Counted from the first letter of the stretch, positions 43,594 through 52,665 are shown. The stretch: DNA of 64,000 nt from Pseudomonadota bacterium (GCA_023423975.1 JAFAEO010000048.1:62001-126000); one strand, 5' to 3'. The notes: generated by a model from the letters alone, not told the origin. Translations and numbers: made by a program.

Positions 43594-44139
43594 ATGTCCA
43601 TATCCCTGCCCGCATCAAGGTTCTTGCGGTTAGCGCTTATTGCGGGCTGCACCATCCTGGCAGGCCTATTGCTGGCCCCACGGATTGCTGCAGCCCGCGT
43701 TTCCGTTTCCGGCTCGCCTGTTCCCGGTACGTCCGCCGCAAATATCTCATTGCAAATCAACAACAATAAGATCACAGCTGAAATGGCCGATACCGAGCCG
43801 TTGCGCGCCAAAGGACTGATGCATCGCAAAACGCTGGCACACGACCACGGGATGCTTTTTGTGTTTGCCGACGATCAGCCCCGCTGTTTCTGGATGAAAA
43901 ACACCCTGATTCCCCTGTCCATTGCCTTCATGGACAGGCACGGCACCATTGTCGCCCTCGATGAAATGCAGCCGCTTAGCGAGGAGCCTCACTGCTCCGG
44001 CGCCGATGCCCGCTACGCACTGGAGATGAACCGGGACTGGTTTCGTAGCCATCACATCCGTGTCGGTGATAATATCAAGGCTGTCATACCGGACACCCTG
44101 CCCGCTGCAAAAGATGGCGTGCCGGCAACACCACAGTAA
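43594..44139 (+). CDS. DUF192 family secreted protein
   Basis: A 181-residue protein with a signal anchor (LRLALIAGCTILAGLLLAP, residues 10-28) and a DUF192 domain at about 60-155: RAKGLMHRKTLAHDHGMLFVFADD, then RCFWMKNTLIPLSIAFMDRHGTI, followed by a C-terminal Asp-Arg segment. The family's function is unknown; members are periplasmic or outer-membrane associated. It is 18 bases after the cold-shock gene and 9 bases before a lipoprotein gene, so it may be part of one transcript. Confidence 0.85.
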   Translation: MSISLPASRFLRLALIAGCTILAGLLLAPRIAAARVSVSGSPVPGTSAANISLQINNNKITAEMADTEPLRAKGLMHRKTLAHDHGMLFVFADDQPRCFWMKNTLIPLSIAFMDRHGTIVALDEMQPLSEEPHCSGADARYALEMNRDWFRSHHIRVGDNIKAVIPDTLPAAKDGVPATPQ

Positions 44140-44148
44140 AGGTTATAT

Positions 44149-44505
44149 ATGAAAGGAATCAGGATCGTCCTGCTGGGAAGCTGCATAAGCTTGCTGGCGG
44201 GATGCGCAGGCATTACCCTGCCCGAATATCAAAAACCGGCCATTGAGCGAAACTCCGATGTTCAGCCCAAACAACTGGCCAATTGCATCATCAACGGCTG
44301 GAAAGGCCCCTATCCTGCGGCCCATTTGACAGAGTCAGATGCCGACTATTATTTTGGCGGCATTCCAGGACCGGATGATCCCAAAGCGAAAATCAGCGTC
44401 ACGCCCCGTTCACTTGATTCCAACGCCGGGTCGCGCGTGACCCTGCGAGTGGCTCAAGATACGTCACCAGATATCGTGACGATTGTCGAGCAATGCATGC
44501 GCTAA
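44149..44505 (+). CDS. Small lipoprotein, 118 residues
   Basis: A 118-residue protein starting MKGIRIVLLGSCISLLAGCAG, with lipobox LAGC (Cys at 19). The mature domain is about 98 residues with an even mix of strands and helices and no motif I recognise. It begins 9 bases after the DUF192 gene and ends at a strong terminator. The Cys pair (47 and 116) may be disulfide bonded in the periplasm. Function unknown. Confidence 0.75.
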   Translation: MKGIRIVLLGSCISLLAGCAGITLPEYQKPAIERNSDVQPKQLANCIINGWKGPYPAAHLTESDADYYFGGIPGPDDPKAKISVTPRSLDSNAGSRVTLRVAQDTSPDIVTIVEQCMR

Positions 44506-44523
44506 TGCGCCGCAGCCAAAAAG

Positions 44524-44559
44524 AAACCGCCAGGCATGAACTGCACTGGCGGTTTTTTT
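44524..44559. terminator. Bidirectional intrinsic terminator
   Basis: AAACCGCCAG at 44524-44533 pairs with CTGGCGGTTT at 44546-44555 over a 12-base loop. Plus-strand transcripts end in a run of seven T; on the minus strand a TTTCTTTTT run follows. It serves the DUF192/lipoprotein unit and also sodB, which ends at 44589. Confidence 0.85.
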
Positions 44560-44588
44560 ATGCAAGGACAAGTCCCTGCCTGGCTTTA

Positions 44589-45164
44589 TCAACCCAGATT
44601 TTTGCTGGCGAAATCCCAGTTGGCCAGTTTCCAGAAAGACTCCAGATATTTGGGGCGCGCATTACGATAGTCAATATAGTAAGCGTGCTCCCAGACATCA
44701 CAGGTCAGCAGCGGAACATCGTCTGTGGTCAGCGGTGTTTTGGCGTTGCTGGTATTGACGATATCGAGTGAACCGTCAGTTTTTTTCACCAGCCAGGTCC
44801 AGCCTGAGCCAAAGTTGCCTGCAGCCGCTTTGTTGAACTCTTCCTTGAACTTGTCAACACTGCCCCATTTTTTGTTGATGCCTTCAAGCACAGCGCCCGC
44901 CGGTTCGCTGCCGCCAGGTGTCAGACTGTTCCAGTAGAACGTGTGGTTCCAGATCTGCGCGGCCTGATTGAACATCACGCCATCGGATTTTTTCACGATC
45001 TCTTCCAGGCTGGCATTTTCAAATTCTGTACCAGGGATCAGTTCGTTCAGCTTGTCAACATAGGCCTTATGATGTTTGCCATAGTGGTATTCGAGCGTTT
45101 CTTTAGAAATTGTGGGAGCAAGTGCATCCATTTCATACGGAAGTGGAGGTAAGCTGTGTGCCAT
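44589..45164 (-). CDS. sodB: Superoxide dismutase [Fe]
   Basis: A 191-residue cytoplasmic superoxide dismutase. Metal ligands are H27, H74, D156 and H160 (in NHTFYW and LLTCDVWEHAYYID), and Q70 in FNQAAQIWNHTFYW is the placement typical of iron enzymes. Length matches SodB (193). The start has an AAGGAGA site. It sits downstream of xseA on the same strand but 50 bases away, and ends at a bidirectional terminator. Confidence 0.96.
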   Translation of the reverse strand: MAHSLPPLPYEMDALAPTISKETLEYHYGKHHKAYVDKLNELIPGTEFENASLEEIVKKSDGVMFNQAAQIWNHTFYWNSLTPGGSEPAGAVLEGINKKWGSVDKFKEEFNKAAAGNFGSGWTWLVKKTDGSLDIVNTSNAKTPLTTDDVPLLTCDVWEHAYYIDYRNARPKYLESFWKLANWDFASKNLG

Positions 45165-45214
45165 GTAGATCTCCTTGTCAAAGTGAAAAAGGTTCTCTGA
45201 TGATACCTTAAATT

Positions 45215-46522
45215 CTAGCTGCGATTGGGAATGACCCTGACTTGCTGCGTACCTTTCTCCAGTTCCACCTTCAGGGTCTGACCATCATGCAGCGCGCCCG
45301 GGTCGCGCTGCACATGCCCTGCTTCATCATAGACGATGGCATAACCACGTCCCAGCACGACCCGCGGATTGATGGTTTCAAATTGTGTATGTGTGCGTTC
45401 AAACCGGCGCTGCGTCTGGCTGATGACCCGGTCTGTCGCGCGATCCAGGCGTGCCAGCAGGGATGCCAGCCGGTTCCGAGCGTGCGTCACCTGGGGCGCA
45501 GTATGTTCCAGTGCCTGGGTCAGCATGGCGACCCGGTTTCTTTTATGAGTCAAACAGGTCCGCAAGCCGCCATCAAGCTGCCTGACTGCGTGCACCACTC
45601 GCACTCGATCGGCACGGACCTTTTGCGCGGGCGACACCAGCCGGCCCGTCAGGCGATCCAGTCGCAAACTGTAATGCTCCAGCATGCGCTGTTGATGCCG
45701 CGACAGCCTGCCGGCCAATCCGGCAATATCTTTCAGTATGTCCTGCCGGGGCCGACAAACCAACTCCGCAGCGGCCGTGGGGGTTGGTGCGCGCAGGTCT
45801 GCGACGAAATCGGCGATCGTAAAGTCTGTTTCGTGCCCGACGCCCGACACAATAGGAATCCGGCTGGCCGCAATTAGTCGGGCCAGCGCTTCATCATTGA
45901 AACTCCACAGGTCCTCCATACTGCCGCCGCCGCGAACCAGCAACAAGACATCTACTTCATTGCGCATCTGGGCCTGCGCCAGGGCACTCATGATTTCGGT
46001 GGCGGCATCCCTGCCCTGTACCGTGGTCGGATAGATCACGACACTCACATGCGGCGCCCGGCGCGTGAGTGCGCTGAGCACATCCTGCAAGGCGGCAGCC
46101 CCAAGCGAAGTAATGACACCAACGCGACGGGCAAATGCCGGCAACGGACGTTTGCGAGACGCATCCAGCAGACCTTCTTCCTGAAGGCGAGCGCGAATGG
46201 CCAGAAATTGTTCATACAAATTGCCCTGCCCCGCCCGACGCAGCGACTCCACCTGCAACTGGTAATCGCCGCGAGGCTCATACAACGTTACGCGGGCACG
46301 TACGTCGATCCGATCTCCCGAAGCAGGCACAAAATCAAGCTGTGCGGTCCTGCCGCGGAACATGACGGCACGCACCGACGCGCGATCATCCTTAAGGGTG
46401 AAATACCAGTGGCCGGAAGAGGCCCGGACAAAATTGGAAATTTCGCCCGTAACCCATAGCGTGGGCACGCCTTCGTCAAGCAGCCGACTGACACGCCGGT
46501 TCAGTTGGGCGACCGATAACAT
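45215..46522 (-). CDS. xseA: Exodeoxyribonuclease VII large subunit
   Basis: A 435-residue nuclease subunit. The N-terminal OB-fold (LSVAQLNRRVSRLL, TLWVTGEISNFVRASSGHWYFTLKD) and the catalytic domain with VITSLGAAALQDVLSALTRR, LVRGGGSMEDLWSFNDE, GVGHETDFTIADFVADLRAPTPTAAAE are intact, followed by a coiled-coil C-terminus. The start is uncertain: I use the ATG at 46522; a TTG at 46603 (462 residues) would add a Lys/Phe-rich leader unlike known XseA. No xseB is adjacent. Confidence 0.9.
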   Translation of the reverse strand: MLSVAQLNRRVSRLLDEGVPTLWVTGEISNFVRASSGHWYFTLKDDRASVRAVMFRGRTAQLDFVPASGDRIDVRARVTLYEPRGDYQLQVESLRRAGQGNLYEQFLAIRARLQEEGLLDASRKRPLPAFARRVGVITSLGAAALQDVLSALTRRAPHVSVVIYPTTVQGRDAATEIMSALAQAQMRNEVDVLLLVRGGGSMEDLWSFNDEALARLIAASRIPIVSGVGHETDFTIADFVADLRAPTPTAAAELVCRPRQDILKDIAGLAGRLSRHQQRMLEHYSLRLDRLTGRLVSPAQKVRADRVRVVHAVRQLDGGLRTCLTHKRNRVAMLTQALEHTAPQVTHARNRLASLLARLDRATDRVISQTQRRFERTHTQFETINPRVVLGRGYAIVYDEAGHVQRDPGALHDGQTLKVELEKGTQQVRVIPNRS

Positions 46523-47106
46523 TTTTTCGCTTGACAAGGCGCCGTAATTTTCCTGATTTTCCAAAATTCCAATTCCAAACTGTCCACAAAATTTAAAAAT
46601 CAAGCGCCTGGGCTTTTTTTCGGCGCATTACAATGGCTTCCTGATTTGATTTCTCACAAATATCTCTTAACCAATTGAATTCAAACAACAATAAATATTT
46701 CAATTAAATTGCACAATGATTAAGCAAACAAGCCCGGCACTTGTGTAGATACGCCATTACAGCATCTTATTCACAGAATTATCCACAGAAAATGTGAGTA
46801 GTTACATTTGTCCATTTTGACGCCGCCACCCGTTGCAGATTTTGTGCATTGCATGATTTGCCCGCGCCTTTCAAGACCGGCGATTTGTGCAATCGTGCAT
46901 GGTGCAAACGCCGGCCGCTTAAAAAAGTCCCGTCCGGATTTGACGCGATCATGTTCACGATATCCGGCGTCTTCAATGATACTGGACCGTGACCGGTCGG
47001 AGCGATCATCGTTGCATCGCAGGCGCGTGAAGCGCTTTTGCGGCACAAGAAACAAGTACACTGGCCGTTTCCGATTTTACCGAACGCCAGTCCTAATTAC
47101 CCGACC
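46523..47106. other. Long intergenic region between xseA and lpxK, AT-rich on its left side
   Basis: About 580 bases (500 if xseA starts at 46603). The first 300 bases are strikingly AT-rich compared with the rest of the window and contain two DnaA boxes. From about 46810 the composition is normal again. In related bacteria exbB/exbD-like genes lie upstream of lpxK; I see none here, and the short reading frames on both strands have no motif. The lpxK promoter must be here. Confidence 0.4.
46767..46787 (+). promoter_or_regulatory. Pair of DnaA boxes
   Basis: TTATTCACA at 46767-46775 and TTATCCACA at 46779-46787 are both matches to the R-type DnaA box TTATNCACA, in the same orientation, 12 bases apart start to start. 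They lie in an AT-rich gap between xseA and lpxK. A titration or regulatory site is more likely than an origin, because no dnaA, dnaN or gidA genes are near. Confidence 0.5.
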
Positions 47107-48183
47107 ATGGTACTGAAAAAAAAATCTGCCCTGACCGACACCCTGCTGCGCCAATGGCAAAGCGGCGGGACACTATCCAACATGCTCCTGCCGCTGTCAT
47201 GGATCACGCGACTGGTCGTTGCCATCCGGCGCGGACTCTACAGGTACGACCTGAAAAAACCAGACCGCCTGCCAGTCCCGGTCATCGTCGTAGGTAATAT
47301 TTTTGTGGGAGGCACCGGCAAAACCCCATTTGTTCTGAGCCTGATCGCTGCATTGCGGCAACGCGGCTGGCAGCCTGGCGTGGTCAGCCGCGGCTATGGC
47401 GTTGCCGTCGGTCGCGAGCCTCGCCACGGCTACGGCACCCAGGTAGACGCCGCCTACCTGGGTGATGAGCCCTCCATGCTTGCACGCATCGCACCCGTCG
47501 CGATACACCCGGACCGGACGCGGGCTGCGCATTGCCTGTTGCAACAATATCCGGACACCACGGTCATCATCGCCGACGATGGCCTGCAACACCTGGCCCT
47601 TGGGCGCGATATCGAAATCGCGGTGCAGGACAGCCGCGGCATCGGTAATGGCCGCCTGTTGCCTGCCGGTCCCTTGCGCGAGCCGGCTACCAGATTGGCA
47701 TCAGTTGATTATCTGGTTATCAATACTCCTGCAGATGAGCCCGTTGCTGAGCCGGCGCCTGATACCCCTGGCCAAGGCCGACTTCACAAGCCGCAGCAGG
47801 TGACCATGCAATTGCACCCGACCCGCATGGTGCACCTGTCCTCTGGCAGAAGCATGCCGCCGACGCAATGGGTCACAGAGCACGGGGGCCAGCGCATTGC
47901 AGCCATTGCTGGCATCGGCCACCCGCCACGATTTTTCAGAACACTGGCGCATACCGGTATTGCCGTACAGCAAACCATTGCCTTTCCCGATCATCACGCC
48001 TATTCCGAGTCCGAGATTCGGGCCATCGATGCCGACGTGGTTCTGATGACGGCCAAAGACGCAGCCAAATGCCAGGCCATGCAGGACGAGCGCCTGTGGA
48101 GCATGGAAGTCGCCCCCCGGTTTTCCGATGCAGATTTTTTTGACCGAATCACCGAACAACTCAAATCATTACCGGTATACTGA
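47107..48183 (+). CDS. lpxK: Tetraacyldisaccharide 4'-kinase
   Basis: A 358-residue membrane-associated kinase that phosphorylates lipid A disaccharide in lipid A biosynthesis. Walker A is GNIFVGGTGKTPFV, N-terminal hydrophobic helix LLPLSWITRLVVAI anchors it, and FPDHHAYSESEI and VLMTAKDAAKC are downstream family motifs. The ATG at 47107 matches the LpxK N-terminus; a TTG-started extension at 47038 is not needed. It is followed by Trm112 and kdsB, the order common in betaproteobacteria. Confidence 0.95.
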   Translation: MVLKKKSALTDTLLRQWQSGGTLSNMLLPLSWITRLVVAIRRGLYRYDLKKPDRLPVPVIVVGNIFVGGTGKTPFVLSLIAALRQRGWQPGVVSRGYGVAVGREPRHGYGTQVDAAYLGDEPSMLARIAPVAIHPDRTRAAHCLLQQYPDTTVIIADDGLQHLALGRDIEIAVQDSRGIGNGRLLPAGPLREPATRLASVDYLVINTPADEPVAEPAPDTPGQGRLHKPQQVTMQLHPTRMVHLSSGRSMPPTQWVTEHGGQRIAAIAGIGHPPRFFRTLAHTGIAVQQTIAFPDHHAYSESEIRAIDADVVLMTAKDAAKCQAMQDERLWSMEVAPRFSDADFFDRITEQLKSLPVY

Positions 48184-48212
48184 TCCATTCAACCGATTAC
48201 ACCACACTTACT

Positions 48213-48524
48213 ATGGACACGCATTTTCTCAAGCTCCTCGTCTGCCCGCTGTGCAACAGCCCCCTGCGCCATGACCAGAGTGAGCAGGAACTGATCTGTC
48301 AGTACGACCAACTGGCCTACCCTATCCGAAACGGCATCCCTATCATGCTCAAGGAAGAGGCGCGTGCGCTCAGTCAGAATCAAGAAACTTCGACAGCAGC
48401 GGCTCACCTCCAGGGCAGCCTTACGGGCGAGTCTGCTGCAGATCCGGCGCAAAAACAAAACAACAGCAAGACAACCGCCGAGTCCGGCCAATCCGGCTCC
48501 GCCACGCCCGGCGCCAAAGATTAA
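48213..48524 (+). CDS. Trm112 family protein with extended tail
   Basis: A 103-residue protein. Residues 1-50 are the Trm112/YcaR zinc-ribbon-like domain (LLVCPLCNSPLRHDQSEQELIC and YPIRNGIPIML); the zinc is bound by cysteines in CPLC and a later LIC, though one ligand position is not obvious. The tail from about 50 to 103 is low-complexity Ser, Ala, Gln and Gly. The usual length is about 60 residues, so the tail is an extension. Lies between lpxK and kdsB, the conserved place; it may activate methyltransferases, but the role in this operon is unknown. Confidence 0.85.
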   Translation: MDTHFLKLLVCPLCNSPLRHDQSEQELICQYDQLAYPIRNGIPIMLKEEARALSQNQETSTAAAHLQGSLTGESAADPAQKQNNSKTTAESGQSGSATPGAKD

Positions 48525-48525
48525 T

Positions 48526-49314
48526 ATGACAGGCTTTATTGTCGTTGTGCCGGCGCGCGCCGCCTCTACCCGCCTGCCCGGTAAAATGCTAGCCGATATC
48601 GGCGGCCTGCCCATGGTCGTGCGTACAGCTCAACAGGCAACACGCTCTGCGGCCAGCCAGGTTTATATCGCCACAGATGACCCGCAAATCGCAGATGTCG
48701 TGCGTCACCACGGCTATACCCCCTTGCTCACGCGCGCCGACCACCCGTCCGGCACCGACAGGCTGGCCGAAGTCGTTGCCCAGCTGGCGCTGCCGGATGA
48801 TCAGGTCATCGTTAACGTTCAGGGCGATGAGCCCATGATCGAGCCGGACATCATCAATCTGACAGCCGCAGATCTGCAGGCTCACAGCGCAGCCGCCATA
48901 GCAACCTGCGCCTACCCGTTAGCAGACCCGCAGGACTTTTTCAATCCGAATATTGTCAAGGTCGTTTGCTCGTCTGACCAGTACGCGCTGTATTTTTCGC
49001 GAGCGCCCATTCCGTGGGCACGCAACCATTTTGCTGCCGGCAGCGCCGAGTCCGGGACCGAAGCCTCCCCGTTTCCTACAGGTTTTCCCGCATTGCATCA
49101 TATTGGCTTATACGCTTATCGTAGCGGGTTCCTGAAAATTTTTCCGTCCCTCAGTCAGGGGGCGCTGGAGACTTTCGAGTCGCTCGAACAGCTCCGGGCA
49201 CTGGAGCACGGCTTTCGCATTCATGTGCTGGTAACCGCCAGCGCACCCATGCCAGGCGTCGATACACAGGAAGATCTTGATCGAGTTCGCGGTTTTTACC
49301 GCAACTCGGTTTAA
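48526..49314 (+). CDS. kdsB: 3-deoxy-manno-octulosonate cytidylyltransferase
   Basis: A 262-residue nucleotidyltransferase that makes CMP-KDO for the lipopolysaccharide core. FIVVVPARAASTRLPGKMLADIGGLPM is the N-terminal substrate-binding signature, with QGDEPMIEPDII and a late PGVDTQEDLDRV segment. The ATG at 48526 overlaps the Trm112 stop region with a one-base gap. The reading frame can be extended upstream to 48364, but that would cover the Trm112 gene. Completes the lipid A / KDO cluster with lpxK. Confidence 0.96.
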   Translation: MTGFIVVVPARAASTRLPGKMLADIGGLPMVVRTAQQATRSAASQVYIATDDPQIADVVRHHGYTPLLTRADHPSGTDRLAEVVAQLALPDDQVIVNVQGDEPMIEPDIINLTAADLQAHSAAAIATCAYPLADPQDFFNPNIVKVVCSSDQYALYFSRAPIPWARNHFAAGSAESGTEASPFPTGFPALHHIGLYAYRSGFLKIFPSLSQGALETFESLEQLRALEHGFRIHVLVTASAPMPGVDTQEDLDRVRGFYRNSV

Positions 49315-49379
49315 TTTTGCAATGCATCATATAAAATAGCATTCCGTCAGTAACACATAACAACATCCAGGAGGGATCC

Positions 49380-50039
49380 ATGCGTCTCATTTTGTTAGGG
49401 CCACCAGGCGCAGGCAAAGGCACTCAGGCAACTTTTATCACCCGGAAATACGGCATTCCGCAAATTTCCACGGGCGACATGTTGCGTGCAGCGGTCAAAG
49501 CCCAAACTCCTGTCGGCCTCGAAGCGAAACAAGTAATGGATAATGGCGGACTGGTGTCCGACGACATTATCATCCGGCTGGTCAAGGACCGCCTGCTTGA
49601 AGATGACTGCAAAAAGGGTTACCTGTTTGATGGTTTTCCCCGCACAATTCCACAAGCCGACGCATTGAAAAATGCCGATATCGGCCTGGACTACGTCATT
49701 GAAATCGATGTTCCAGAAGAGGACATCATCGAGCGCATGAGCGGGCGTCGTGTACACCCCGCCAGCGGCCGCACCTATCATCTGCGTTTCAATCCACCTA
49801 AAGTGCAAGGCAAGGACGACCTGACCGGCGAAACACTGGTGCAGCGCGATGACGATCAGGAAGAAACCGTCAGAAAACGTCTGGAAGTCTATCGCAACCA
49901 GACCCGCCCCCTGGTCAAGTACTACTCCGACTGGGCTGCACAGAATGACCCCAAGGCTCCGCAATATGTCCATATTTCAGGTGTCGGCAAGGTAGAAGAA
50001 ATTACCCGCCGTATCGAACAAGCGTTGAGTCAATCCTAA
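49380..50039 (+). CDS. adk: Adenylate kinase
   Basis: A 219-residue long-form adenylate kinase (AMP + ATP to 2 ADP). GPPGAGKGTQA is the P-loop; STGDMLRAAV and the GFPRTIPQADAL segment form the AMP site; the LID domain lies around residues 120-160. Preceded by a very strong AGGAGGGAT ribosome site. A short-chain dehydrogenase gene follows after 18 bases on the same strand, so the two are likely co-transcribed. The LID has no zinc cysteines. Confidence 0.97.
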   Translation: MRLILLGPPGAGKGTQATFITRKYGIPQISTGDMLRAAVKAQTPVGLEAKQVMDNGGLVSDDIIIRLVKDRLLEDDCKKGYLFDGFPRTIPQADALKNADIGLDYVIEIDVPEEDIIERMSGRRVHPASGRTYHLRFNPPKVQGKDDLTGETLVQRDDDQEETVRKRLEVYRNQTRPLVKYYSDWAAQNDPKAPQYVHISGVGKVEEITRRIEQALSQS

Positions 50040-50057
50040 TCTCGCGAGGAAAGTAAA

Positions 50058-50816
50058 GTGGAAATCAGGGATAAAGTTTTTATCGTTACAGGTGGCGCAT
50101 CGGGCCTGGGCGCCGGCACGGCCAGAATGCTGGTCGAACAGGGTGCGCGGGTGATTATTGCCGATGTTCAGGACGAGCCGGGCCAGCAGCTTGCCAGCGA
50201 GCTGAACCAACAATACGTACACTGCGACGTGACCCGTGAAGAAGACGGCAGCGCCGTTGTGAACGCAGCCACCGCTGCCGGAACGCTGGTGGGCCTGGTC
50301 AATTGCGCCGGTATCGCACCTGCGTCACGTACCGTTGGCAAAACAGGCGCACACCCCCTTGATCTTTTCCAGAAAGTGATCGCTGTAAACCTGATCGGTT
50401 CATTCAATATGTTGCGTCTGGCCGCAAGCGCCATGAGCAACAACGAACCGGAACCCACAGGGGAACGCGGCGTCATCATCAACACGGCATCGGTAGCCGC
50501 CTACGAAGGGCAGATTGGCCAGGCGGCCTATTCAGCATCAAAAGCCGGTGTCGTCGGCATGACTTTACCCGTTGCCCGTGATCTGGCCCGCTCCGGCATC
50601 CGCTGCAACACTATCGCTCCCGGCATTTTCGGCACGCCCATGATTTTCGGCATGCCCCAGGAAGTACAGGACTCGCTGGCGGCCAACATCCCCTTTCCGT
50701 CACGTCTGGGAACACCACAAGATTACGCCAAACTGGTCTATAGCATCATTACCAACGAGATGATCAACGGCGAGACCATCCGGCTTGACGGTGCCATCCG
50801 GCTTGCGCCAAAATAA
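50058..50816 (+). CDS. SDR family oxidoreductase (3-hydroxyacyl-CoA dehydrogenase type)
   Basis: A 252-residue short-chain dehydrogenase. VTGGASGLGAGTA is the NAD loop, the active site is in NTASVAAYEGQIGQAAYSASKAG (Ser, Tyr, Lys), and the C-terminus DGAIRLAPK is as in type II 3-hydroxyacyl-CoA dehydrogenases (HSD17B10-like), whose sequence style it shares. The start is GTG at 50058 with an AGGAAAG site. It lies 18 bases after adk and ends at a terminator. The substrate class is inferred from family resemblance. Confidence 0.88.
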   Translation: MEIRDKVFIVTGGASGLGAGTARMLVEQGARVIIADVQDEPGQQLASELNQQYVHCDVTREEDGSAVVNAATAAGTLVGLVNCAGIAPASRTVGKTGAHPLDLFQKVIAVNLIGSFNMLRLAASAMSNNEPEPTGERGVIINTASVAAYEGQIGQAAYSASKAGVVGMTLPVARDLARSGIRCNTIAPGIFGTPMIFGMPQEVQDSLAANIPFPSRLGTPQDYAKLVYSIITNEMINGETIRLDGAIRLAPK

Positions 50817-50839
50817 TTTTTACTGTCATCCCGATCACA

Positions 50840-50887
50840 GGCACGTGAGTTCGCCAAAGGCGTAATATTCACGTGCCTTGTTTTTTT
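50840..50887 (+). terminator. Intrinsic terminator
   Basis: GGCACGTGA at 50840-50848 pairs with TCACGTGCC at 50869-50877 with a 20-base loop, followed by TTGTTTTTTT. Terminates the adk-SDR unit just before murJ at 50899. Confidence 0.8.
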
Positions 50888-50898
50888 CTGATAAATCC

Positions 50899-52512
50899 AT
50901 GAGCCTTTTACGGTCTGCCGCCACCATCAGCGGCCTCACCCTGCTATCGCGCATTTCGGGCCTGGCCCGCGATATCCTGGTGGCCCGAACTTTCGGCGCG
51001 AGCCCGCTGACCGACGCGTTCTGGGTTGCATTCCGGATCCCCAACCTGCTGCGCCGCCTGTTCGCGGAAGGCGCTTTCTCCCAGGCGTTCGTGCCGATTC
51101 TTGGCGAAGCACGCAACCGGCACGACCAGGACAAGGTCAAGGTGCTGCTGGATCATGTCTTTATCGTACTGCTTTATGCGCTGATGCTGATCACCGTCCT
51201 GGGCATTATCGCTGCACCATGGGTGGTTACCGCGATGGCTACGGGGATGTCTCACGCCTCCACGGATACCGCGTTTGAATCGGCTGTATGGATGACACGA
51301 GTGATGTTCCCGTACATCCTTTGCATGTCGCTGGTCGCCTTTGCCTCTGCCGTACTCAACACCTGGAGCCGGTTTGCCATCCCGGCGTTCACGCCTATCC
51401 TGCTGAATCTATCGATGATTCTGGCCTGCGTACTGTTTACGGATCTGTTTGCCACACCCGTTTACGCTCTGGCTGTCGGCGTCATGCTTGGCGGTGTGGC
51501 CCAGTTAATCATGCAATGGGTGGCCCTGGCGAGGCTGGGCCTGACCCCCCGGTTTTCATTGAATGTCAAAAAAGCCTGGGCCGATCCGCTGGTGCGCAGA
51601 ATCATCCGCCAGATGGGCCCGGCCACACTGGGTGTGTCGGTCGCCCAGATTTCCATTCTGATCAACACCAACATTGCGACCTGGCTGCCCGCCGGCAGCG
51701 TCACCTGGCTGTCCTTCGCCGACCGGCTGATGGAGTTTCCCACAGCCTTGTTAGGGGTTGCGCTGGGAACAGTGCTGTTGCCCAGTTTGTCGGCGGCACA
51801 CAGCAAACAGGATACGCAGGCCTATAGTCATCTGCTGGACTGGGGCCTGAAACTGGTGCTGCTGCTTGGGTTGCCCGCTGCCCTGGGGCTGGCGCTGGCA
51901 TCGGACGCCCTGGTTGCCACCCTGTTCAATTATGGGGCCTTCAACGCCGCTGACGTACAGCAAACCCGCCTGTCGGTCATGGCGTACGCAGTCGGGCTGA
52001 TCGGTATTCTGGCCGTCAAAATCCTGGCGCCTGGTTTCTACGCCAAACAGGACATTCGGACACCGGTAAAAATCGCCATTGGCGTACTTATTTTTACCCA
52101 AATCATGAATCTGATTTTTGTCCCGTTCATTCACCATGCCGGCCTTGCTCTGTCCATCGGCCTGGGCGCAACCGTAAACGCACTGTGTCTGCTGGTAGGA
52201 CTGCGCCGCAAGAACATTTACCAGCCTCGCGCCGGGTGGCTGATATTTTTTGCAAGACTTGCGCCCGCCGTGCTCGCACTGGCCTTATGGATTCTGTTTC
52301 TACAGCAATATATGAGCTGGACTGTCCTGACGCCGGGCACCATCAACGCCTGGATCAATGATGCACTGGCGCAGCTGTTGCCTGCACATGTAACCTTTAT
52401 CCTGTCGCGCCTGCTGACATTGATCACCCTGCTGGTTTCCTGCGGGCTGGTCTACTTTGCTGCGCTGTTCCTGACCGGGTTCCGACCGGCTGATTTTACG
52501 CGCCGCCGCTAG
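50899..52512 (+). CDS. murJ: Lipid II flippase MurJ
   Basis: A 537-residue membrane protein of about 14 helices that moves lipid II across the inner membrane. SLLRSAATISGLTLLSRISGLARDILVARTFGASPLTDAFWVAFRIPNLLRRLFAEGAFSQAFVP is the conserved first part in order (the DAFW and FAEGAFSQAF motifs). I take the ATG at 50899; a TTG-started frame at 50878 would start inside the terminator's T-run. It follows the adk-SDR terminator and precedes rpsT. Confidence 0.95.
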   Translation: MSLLRSAATISGLTLLSRISGLARDILVARTFGASPLTDAFWVAFRIPNLLRRLFAEGAFSQAFVPILGEARNRHDQDKVKVLLDHVFIVLLYALMLITVLGIIAAPWVVTAMATGMSHASTDTAFESAVWMTRVMFPYILCMSLVAFASAVLNTWSRFAIPAFTPILLNLSMILACVLFTDLFATPVYALAVGVMLGGVAQLIMQWVALARLGLTPRFSLNVKKAWADPLVRRIIRQMGPATLGVSVAQISILINTNIATWLPAGSVTWLSFADRLMEFPTALLGVALGTVLLPSLSAAHSKQDTQAYSHLLDWGLKLVLLLGLPAALGLALASDALVATLFNYGAFNAADVQQTRLSVMAYAVGLIGILAVKILAPGFYAKQDIRTPVKIAIGVLIFTQIMNLIFVPFIHHAGLALSIGLGATVNALCLLVGLRRKNIYQPRAGWLIFFARLAPAVLALALWILFLQQYMSWTVLTPGTINAWINDALAQLLPAHVTFILSRLLTLITLLVSCGLVYFAALFLTGFRPADFTRRR

Positions 52513-52637
52513 CAGCGGCCGTGCCCGTATCCACAACTGAACGTGGGATCACGGGGCGGCCAGTGCGAGATAGCTGTTGTCCTGAGCGCACAAATCTGTA
52601 AAAATTCGGCGTAAACCGGTGTTTTTGCACAGATTTC

Positions 52638-52665
52638 TTGCATAACACGACGAATATGCTAAACT
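52638..52665 (+). promoter_or_regulatory. Predicted sigma-70 promoter of rpsT
   Basis: TTGCAT at 52638-52643 and TAAACT at 52660-52665 are spaced 16 bases, with TGC just before the -10 (extended -10-like). The rpsT start is at 52704, about 33 bases downstream of the predicted transcription start. Confidence 0.55.

Noticed and set aside
46767..46787. Replication origin at the DnaA boxes
   Set aside because: Only two boxes, no dnaA/dnaN/gidA/parAB neighbours, and normal housekeeping genes on both sides, so an origin is unlikely.
46771..47061. Short frames on both strands between xseA and lpxK
   Set aside because: No ribosome site, no recognisable domain and poor codon use on either strand; I treat the region as noncoding.
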